Positions 57,660-64,000 of a DNA stretch of 64,000 nt are shown piece by piece. The notes beneath the pieces were generated by a model. That model was not told where the DNA came from and did not search any database. It saw only the letters and a list, made by a program, of their open reading frames with translations. A program made the position numbers and the translations under genes. Position 1 is the first letter of the stretch. Each line of letters starts with the position of its first letter. The DNA comes from Dactylorhiza incarnata (Eukaryota; Streptophyta; Magnoliopsida; Asparagales; Orchidaceae), in the NCBI GenBank assembly GCA_033032865.1, contig JAWHQI010000009.1, forward strand, positions 13,038,001 through 13,102,000. Reading direction: 5' to 3'.

Positions 57660-58127
57660 TGGTTATGATCCTCCTTGTGAAAAGGATTGTGGTTTGATTT
57701 TAGCCACCTAATCAAAAGACTTTTAGCTCAGCCACCTTATCAAATCAACAGGCTATTGGTTTGAGATACCTTATGAAAATCTCTTGTGGTTATTTGAATA
57801 GCCTTGTCAAAAGATTCGGTTGTAATTGGTTCTAAGAGTCTTCTTATCAAAAGACTCAGTATTGTCTATAGTGGATAACCTACCAAGAGGTAGAAGAGGA
57901 GACGTGCCCAAATTTAGGGAACCTCTATAAAATTTTTGTGTCATTTGGATTGAATATTTCTTTGTTGTTTTGTTTGTTTCTTTTATTTACTCTTCTACTG
58001 CATATAAATCAACAAACAAAATAATCAATGGGTATTGCTGTGAAAGATTAAAACTGAAAAGAAATTTTAAGTACTCTATTCACCCCCCCCCCCCCCCCCT
58101 CTAAAGTGTTCTTAGCATCCTACCCTA
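57660..58127 (+). repeat. Element T 3' LTR (~468 bp)
   Basis: It starts TGGTTATGATCC after an AAAAGGATCTAAGAG polypurine-like tract and has the same CTTATCAAAAG repeats and a 17-C run (58083-58099). It ends at TACCCTAG, abutting copia U. Confidence 0.8.
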
Positions 58128-59323
58128 GCCGTGAGAGAGCATAGACAGACAACAAATTGCAAGGAAAATGGGGACGAATAGAATGTCGTCCAACTGGAGA
58201 GGAGAGGCGGTAGTCACAACTCCAGAGCCACAAACTGGAGTAGGAGAGCCATCAACCACAAAGACCGGAGGTAGCCGGTTATGTTTCTTGTGGTGCAATA
58301 AGGCAAGAGGGTTTCCAGTCATATAATTAGTGATACCCGAGTTGATGAGCCACTTACCCTGAGTAGCAACATACGCGCTACATGACGAAATAGCAATCGG
58401 ATTGCTTGGAGGTATTGATGACGGACTCAATATTTGTCGAAGAGAAGCAATGGCTGAACTCTGATGGCGGGGTGGACAGTAAGGCAGAAGGCTCAGGCGC
58501 AATAGTGCTGACATGTGTATGAGGACGAACATGAGGATGCTTGACAAAGCATTTTTCGACAAGATGACCAAGTCGTCCACAATGGGAGCAAAGAGGGTGA
58601 GGTCCCCCACGACCGCGTTGAGCACCACGACTGGTCGCGTAAGCAAAATTGTCGGAGGGCAGAGGGGGCATGATCGGAGGCTGCTGTAGAAGGTTAGTAA
58701 TGTCAGAGATGCGAGATGCAGTATCATCCAAGGTAGGAGTGTCAGGTTCTCCCAAGATCTGTTGGCAGAACATCTCATATGAATCAGGAAGACAGAGAAG
58801 ATAGCAGACCATTGGGAGTTCCTGGAAATATTTCTGCTAAGTGGCGAGGTCAGCGGAGAAGGGGCGATGCTGGAGAAGTTCTACGTCGAGAGATTGAACT
58901 TCCTAATACGAAGTATCAGGAGAGAGTTGACCGAACGAAGAGATCAGAATACAGGGTGTAAATGTGGGATGTTTTAGCACCCTTGGAGTAAATGGCAACA
59001 ACATAGTCACATGCAACTTTCACAATGTCGTCATGGCGGATGATAGACAAACATGCATCAGAAAGGTTGTTCCCAAGTCATGTGTGAACATGAGCATCAC
59101 TGACATCCCAATCAACATAGGCAGGAGACGCAGGGCCAGGTGGAGCATCAGTAAGATGGTGGCATAGGCATTGAAAGCGCAAAAAGAAAGTGAAAGAGAC
59201 ACTCCAATATTGATAATTTGGTCCAGTTAATTTTAACGACGTGCCGAAATTCCCACGGGCACTGGAAATAATTGTGGGAGGAGCAATGTTGGTGGTTGTA
59301 GGAGGGTGAGGTGGATTGGACAC
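58128..59323 (-). pseudogene. Element U gag and protease, broken
   Basis: ATG 59323 gives MSNPPHPPTTTNIAPP and then LTGPNYQYWS and HLTDAPPGPASPAYVDWDVS (copia gag). Later segments are LCLPDSYEMFCQQILGEPD (58800-58740), a knuckle CSHCGRLGHLVEKC (58600-58555) and protease WLINSGITNYMTGNPLALLH (58355-58290; NSG in place of DSG) with LQLDDILFVP. Gag and protease lie in different frames with several interruptions. The catalytic aspartate is changed to N by a D-to-N substitution. Confidence 0.8.
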
Positions 59324-60410
59324 AGGTTAAGAGAAGCAAGCTCGGCGAGCTCACATGAAGAGGTGGCGAGTTTGGAAGGAGAACTCGTTGGAGTTCGCAA
59401 AACACGTGTGAGAGCTCCCAAGAAGTTTTGGCGGGTTCCTGCTTGAAGAGATCGCTGAGACAGTAGAGGTCGTGTTGGGAGTGTACGCAAGAACGGGAGT
59501 GCTCGCAGGCACTGACAGGAAGCAGAGGACGCGCCGAATGGTTTCTCAAGACCGTCGTTTGCAGAAAGGAGCTCTCACAAATGGGATCTCGTTGGGACTC
59601 ACAAACTCGCGAGATGGAGCAACGATTAGTACAGGAGAGAAGCGGAACAGGCGAGTTTGGCGAGCGCGGAGTCCACGGGATCGGTAGGAACTGCTTGGGA
59701 TGGATCGTCTAGCTCACGGGATCAGCGATTTCGGCGACTCTTGGATGAAGGCGGGCTCGAAGAGCTGAAACTGCGAGGTCTGCGGCGTGGAGTCTGCATG
59801 GAGATATCTCGCAGCGAATAAAAGGCAGAGTTCTCACGATTTATATGACTTCTGGATGGATGCGAGCTCAACGATTCAGAAATGACGCTCGCGAGATGGA
59901 AAAGGTGTGATCTTGTCGCAACGGAGACACAGAAGAAGTCGTAACGGGAACGCTGGAGAAGTCGCGGACGGTGCTGGATCGGAGAGTCAGGAATTCGCAG
60001 TGAAGTCATTGGAGAAGTCGTGGATTGTCTTTTGATGTTCGCGAGAGAAGGCTCATAGACGACTCGCTGGAAAGAGGACTCGCGGATTGCAAGAGTTCCG
60101 CGGGAGGAGATTGTTGAAGCGTGGCCTATAAATATATCGTGGAGGGCTTATTGTGGTCGTCAATGCCGAGTCAGGAGAGCAGAAAATGGCAAGCTCTACG
60201 TGGGTGGACGCGAGTACGTCTGGGGAGCGGGATTATTGGACTCAATTTGATGGCACCGCGGGTCTTCGGGTTCGAATTATTCGCAGGAGCAGGATTGCAG
60301 TTGTGTGAGGTTGGGACTGTTCACGCGATATGGAAAGAATTTGTGTGAGAGGAAGAGGTATTCCCGCGAGAGACGAGCAGCGAGTAATTTTGTCCAGCTC
60401 GGATACTATT
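59324..60410 (-). other. Untranslated leader of element U
   Basis: GC-rich, purine-biased sequence between the LTR/primer site and gag, similar in style to 11974-12813. No conserved reading frame is seen. Confidence 0.55.
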
Positions 60411-60624
60411 TGAGAATTTGAAATATTAAATGATATTATTTCAAAAAATTCGAAATAATTACATGAGAGCTCCCATCTTTGTATAAAGTAGTGGAGGAAG
60501 AGGTATGTACATTTGGAGTTGTGGGACTAAATACAAGGACGAAAGTTACAATGGGCGGCTACGTGGGCTTTTAATCTTGGGCTTTCTTTTTTTTGCTTTC
60601 TTTTTTTAATCTTGGGCTTTAACA
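60411..60624 (-). repeat. Element U 5' LTR (214 bp)
   Basis: On the plus strand it runs TGAGAATTTG to GGGCTTTAACA. It contains a short duplication of 'taatcttgggctttc' at 60571-60620. Confidence 0.65.
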
Positions 60625-60719
60625 TTAAAGAAAATCTATTATGACATAGGCAATGTTGTAGATGTCGGCCGACATAAAGATTTTGGACCTAAAACGTCAT
60701 GTTTCCGTTGTAAAATTGA

Positions 60720-62474
60720 GGGCCTGTTTGGGAAGGCTTTTTAGCTCCTTTCCGTTTTCTGAAAAACGCCACCGCACCTATAAAACTGTTTGGATTGTCT
60801 ACCGGTGGAAAAAGCTACAGCGGATAACTCATTTTTCTCCTCTTTTTCAAAAGTCACTTGACCCCTACTTTTCATCCTTTTCGAAAAGCACTTCTTCATC
60901 CCGATACAAGGTTAGGTCATTTTCCGCCCGAGCGGAAATTTTTCTCCCATGCGAACATTTTTCGCCGATGGCGCATTTTAGGCCAAGACGTGAATTTTTC
61001 GCTCAGTCGTGTATTTTTTTCCCGGTCGCACATTCTTCGCCCGAGCGCGCATTGTTTCGCACAGGCGCTTATTTTTTGCCCGGGCGCATTTTTCGCCCAG
61101 GCGCGTATTTTTCGCGTGAGCGCACATTTTTCAAGCGGGCACGCATTTTTAGCCCGGGAGCACATTTTTCGCCCCGACGCGCATTTTTCACCCGGACTCG
61201 CATTTTTTCGCCGGGGCGCGAATTTTTTGCGCGGGCGTGCTTTTTTCGTCCGGGAGCACATTTTTCGTCCGAGCGTGCAATTTTTGCCCGGACGAGCATT
61301 TTCACGAGACAGCCTATTTTTTCGCTCGGGCGCTCATTTTTTGCCCGGACGAGTATTTTTCGCTCGGGCGCGCATTTTTCTCCCGGAGGCCCATTTTTCG
61401 CCCGGGCGCGCAGTTTTCGCACGAACGCCCATTTTTCACCCAGGCTCGCAATTCTTCGCTCGGGCTCGAAATTTTTCTCCCGGGTGCGCATTTTTCGCTC
61501 GGACGCGCATTTTTCGCTCGGGCGCGCATTTTTCGCCTGAACGCACATTTTTCGCCCGGGCTAGCAGTTTTCGCCTGAACGCCCATTTTTCGCCCGGGCT
61601 AGCAATTTTTGCCTGAACGCCCATTTTTCGCCCGGGCTCGCATTTTTTTCGCCCGGGTGCGCATTTTTTGCACGGGCACGCATTTTTCGCCCGGACGTCC
61701 ATTTTTCGCCTGAACGCCCATTTTTCGCCCGGGCACGCATTTTTACGCTCGGGCGCGTATTTTTTTGTCTGGGCGCGCATTTTTTGCTCGGACGCACATT
61801 TTTCGCACGGGTGCGCATTTTTTGTCCGGGCAAGAAGTTTTCGCCCAGGCGCGCATTTTTTCGCCCAGGCGCGCATTTTTTTCGCCCGTGCGCTCTTTTT
61901 TCTCCCGGGCGCGCATTTTTCTCTCGGGCGAAAAAAGTGCGTTTGGGTGAAAATTCGCGCCCGGGCGAAAAATGCGCGCACGGACGAAAAAATACTCGCC
62001 CAGGCGAAAAATGTACGCCCGGGCGAAAAATGGGCGTTCGGGTGAAAAATGCGCGCCCGAGCGAAAAATGCGCGCACCGGCGAGAAATGATAGCACGGTC
62101 GAAAAAAGCGCTCCCGAGGCGAAAAATGCGCGCCCGGGACAAAAAATGCGAACCCCGAAGAAAAATGCGCGCCCGGTAGAAAAATGCTCGCCCGGGCGAA
62201 AATTGCACGTCCGGGTAAAAAATTCGCGCTCGGGAGCTCATTTTCCCCCGGGCACGCATTTTTCTTCCCGGGCTTGCATTTTTAATAAAAATGTCACCGC
62301 AACGGAGATTTGTCAAACAGTTTATAAAGTGTTTCTCATTTTTGAAAATCTCTGCAAAAGGAGTTCACTCAAACAGATCTCCTTTTGCAATAGACATTTT
62401 CGAAAAGCACATTTTCCTATCATCCTTTTGCCACCACTCCTTCTCATTTCTGAAAAGCCCTCCCAAACAGGCCC
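60720..62474. mobile_element. TIR element (1755 bp) filled by a 19-bp minisatellite, inserted in hAT-2
   Basis: Terminal inverted repeats are GGGCCTGTTTGGGA (60720) and TCCCAAACAGGCCC (ending 62474), flanked by TGA on both sides (60717-60719, 62475-62477). Excision restores continuity with hAT-1. Subterminal parts are partly complementary (CGAAAAGCAC at both sides). The termini and a 3-bp duplication suggest PIF/Harbinger (Tourist-like), though TGA departs from the usual TWA. No transposase is present. The interior is a repeat array (60930-62285). Confidence 0.85.
60930..62285. repeat. 19-bp minisatellite (GCGCATTTTTCGCCCGGGC), orientation switches inside
   Basis: About 70 imperfect units by length. 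From 60930 to about 61925 the unit reads GCGCATTTTTCGCCCGGGC; from about 61927 to 62235 its reverse complement (GCGAAAAATGCGCGCCCGG); then forward again to 62285. CCCGGG at the unit end is palindromic, so the switches fall at natural inversion points. Three units (57 bp) give a 19-residue peptide repeat, so several frames on both strands are open for 100-290 codons. Confidence 0.93.
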
Positions 62475-62502
62475 TGAGTCATGGTGTTTTGAAAAAAACG
62501 GG

Positions 62503-62580
62503 CCGATATATCGCCCGTTTCCGATATATCGCCCAAAAATGGGTCGATATATCGCCCGTTTCCGATATATCGGCCCATTT
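62503..62580. repeat. Four CGATATATCG palindromes near the hAT-2 left end
   Basis: GGCCGATATATCGCCCG, TCCGATATATCGCCC, GTCGATATATCGCCC and TCCGATATATCGGCCC occur at about 18-22 bp spacing, corresponding to 13517-13580 in hAT-1. Confidence 0.85.
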
Positions 62581-62639
62581 TTTAGATTATTTTTTATGTT
62601 TAATTTTTAGGTTAAGTTATAATGTTTTATACTTTCTCA

Positions 62640-63190
62640 GTCTCTCTCGTCGTCTCGCGCTGATAGTGTTACGAGCTCTCACCCCTTTCTCATTCTCCTG
62701 CCCTAGCTCTCCCTCAACTCTCTCGTACTTTCGCAGGTTCTTCTCTCTGGTTGTTGTGACCTCACTGGTTCTTCTCTCTGGTGTTTACTCCTCTCTCACT
62801 GGTGCTCTCCCTCAACTCTCTCGCGCTCTCGGCTGGCTCTTTTCTCTGGTAGCTGCGTCCTCGCTGATTCTTCTCTCCGGTGCTCTCGACTCTCTCACTA
62901 GTGCTCTCACTCTCTCAGCTGGCTCTTTTCTCTGGTAGCTGCGTCCGCGCTAGTTCTTCTCTCTGGTTCTCTCGACTCATTGGTGCTCTCACTCTCTCGG
63001 CTGGCTCTTTTCTCTGGTAGTTGCATCTTTGTTGGTTCTTCTCTCTGGTGCTCTCGACTCTCTCACCAGTGCTCTCACTCTCTCGGTTGGTGCATTCTTC
63101 TCCCTGCCTCTCCCTCTCAATCTCTCGCTCTTCATTCTTCTTCATGCCTCTCCCTCTCAATCTCTCGCTCTGCATTCTTCTATTTGCCTT
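62640..63190 (+). repeat. CT-rich ~85-bp tandem repeats in the hAT-2 leader
   Basis: 'ggctggctcttttctctggtag' recurs at 62831, 62917 and 62999 with matching flanks (GGTGCTCTCGACTCTCTCAC). The position matches the repeat leader of hAT-1, but the unit differs. Confidence 0.8.
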
Positions 63191-63495
63191 GCTGCCTTGC
63201 TGGTGGATGTAGCTTGGTGGTCGTGGATTGATGGTTGCCTTGCTCCTTGCTTGGTGGTTGTGTGTGGTTGTTATTTTCCTGGTTGCCTTACTGCTTTGTG
63301 CCTTGTTGCTGCGATATATCTATTTTTGATGTCTTGTTTAGCAATTAGCAATAAATAATTTTATTTATTTTGTTGGACAACAAATGATTTAAAATACCTC
63401 AATTATTAGTTATTTATCCAACTTCATTTTGCAATCGATGATGTAAGATCATAGTGAATGGATGTATATCCAACTTCATTTTGCAATCTTAGAGA

Positions 63496-63835
63496 AGAAG
63501 AATCAGTTGAGGGGTCTATTCACAACTGCAAAGTGGGCTGCAACAAAGTTGGTCAGTAGTGTCGGGGGAAAGCAGATAAATGTATTGCATATTTATTCAC
63601 TTTAATTTAAAATATTTGTTTGAAACTAGCGCTTTATAGTGTTTACTAAATTAATTATTTTGCATATGGTAGGCTGCAATGATAACGATGAGCGCAAGAT
63701 ATTGGGCAAATGTCGAGCAGGTTGTTGGTATATTCACCCAATTTGTGAAGATTTTGAAAAGAGTCGACGAGGATACACCTTTCATGGGGTGGTTATATGA
63801 GGATATAAAAAAGGGAAGAGGTTTGAAATTTAATT
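63496..63835 (+). pseudogene. hAT-2 transposase remnant
   Basis: It reads RGLFTTAKWAATKLVSSVGG, an intron-like AT-rich gap, then MSARYWANVEQVVGIFTQFV and RVDEDTPFMGWLYEDIKK. The corresponding hAT-1 stretch (16150-16445) carries frameshifts, so this short piece is better preserved here. The catalytic N-terminal half and the C-terminus are absent. Confidence 0.75.
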
Positions 63836-64000
63836 TTTAAAATTTTGATGTCATAGAAAAAATATATAGTTGCAAACTTCTTAAAAATACTAGTTTTACA
63901 AATTTTATATCATCAACGTATTGTATGTTAAATATTTCATATAACTTTTAATATTTAGAAGTTCAATGAGTTGTAAAATAGTTAGTATTGTGACATGTAT

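Larger units (their letters stand above)
50377..58127 (+). mobile_element. Element T: SIRE-like copia carrying a hAT insertion
   Basis: The left LTR is about 50377-50850, the primer site TGGTATCAGAGC is at 50855-50866 (plus strand), and the right LTR is about 57660-58127. Gag-pol is readable from 51115 to 54902 in the plus strand but ends in RT, where hAT-3 material begins. RT palm and RNase H are missing. The 3' untranslated end resumes near 57557. The right LTR lacks the last ~8 bp of the left one, and no target duplication is found. Confidence 0.82.
58128..60624 (-). mobile_element. Element U: 5' half of an Ale-like copia
   Basis: The 5' LTR is at 60411-60624, followed on the minus strand by a degenerate primer site (complement of 60398-60410, GCTCGGATACTAT), a 1.1-kb leader, and gag from 59323. 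It ends inside protease at 58128 where T's LTR abuts. U and V belong to the same family but are cut at different gag-pol positions. Confidence 0.75.
60693..64000 (+). mobile_element. hAT-2: internally deleted copy of the hAT-1 family (runs off the window)
   Basis: Its start (AACGTCATGTTTCCGTTGTA...) aligns with the hAT-1 start (AACGACACGTTACCGTTTTA...), and the homology continues after the TIR element at 60720-62474. Four CGATATATCG palindromes follow at 62505-62575, then a CT-rich leader. At ~63494 it jumps to the sequence matching hAT-1 16130-16445, and at ~63812 to that matching 18608-18790. BED, DUF659 and C-terminal coding parts are missing, so it is a non-autonomous derivative. The 3' end is outside the window. 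Confidence 0.82.

Noticed and set aside
60662..61616. Readings of 292 and 252 codons over the minisatellite
   Set aside because: A 19-bp repeat with few stop triplets is open by composition on both strands. No start context or non-repeat domain is present.

Overview
This window is nuclear DNA of a flowering plant. It has spliced plant-type exons, tRNA-iMet primer sites, Ty1/copia and Ty3/gypsy polyproteins, hAT transposases and no prokaryotic gene organisation. It reads as a dense nest of transposable elements. The only host-like coding sequence I recognise is a pair of sorting nexin 2 (SNX2) exons at 19025-19598 on the minus strand. The species cannot be told from the sequence.

Layout. 1-10857: a tandem array of a non-autonomous gypsy-like element in which ~2.6 kb LTRs and ~1.13 kb non-coding internal domains alternate and share LTRs. 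10858-13019: an old SIRE-like LTR remnant, then a copia leader and LTR. 13471-18967: a decayed hAT element (hAT-1) interrupted by a solo LTR with a CTCTC target duplication. 19025-19598: SNX2 exons. 19694-31723: a three-level nest, element X (TSD TTGAG) containing copia Y (TSD AATAG/AATAC) containing a nearly whole SIRE-type copia Z (TSD GTGCC/GTACC). 32367-34215: a deleted chromovirus. 35141-36637 and 49978-50376: an internally deleted copia V split by the 13.3 kb Tat-lineage gypsy element W (36638-49972, TSD ACGGA). 50377-58127: SIRE-like copia T carrying an Ac-like hAT (hAT-3). 58128-60624: the 5' half of copia U. 60693-64000: a second copy of the hAT-1 family (hAT-2), internally deleted, split by a 1755-bp terminal-inverted-repeat element that consists mainly of a 19-bp minisatellite.

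The most notable things are these. (1) The 3' third of W carries two multi-exon genes on the antisense strand. Each has a TATA box, and the splice junctions keep reading phase. One resembles the 'putative gypsy type transposon' family (PF04195); the other I do not recognise. (2) The minisatellite-filled TIR element at 60720-62474 has a repeat array that reverses orientation and stays open in several frames on both strands. (3) The tandem LTR array at the left edge. (4) SNX2 exons with intact splice sites stranded between transposon nests. (5) hAT-1 and hAT-2, which look like a decayed full-length copy and its deletion derivative.

No element appears fully intact. Z comes closest: its whole gag-pol is one 1673-codon frame broken only by six nonsense codons. 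Most nonsense codons I could interpret in the window fit C-to-T or G-to-A change, as expected in methylated, silenced DNA. No RNA gene, CRISPR array or replication origin was seen.
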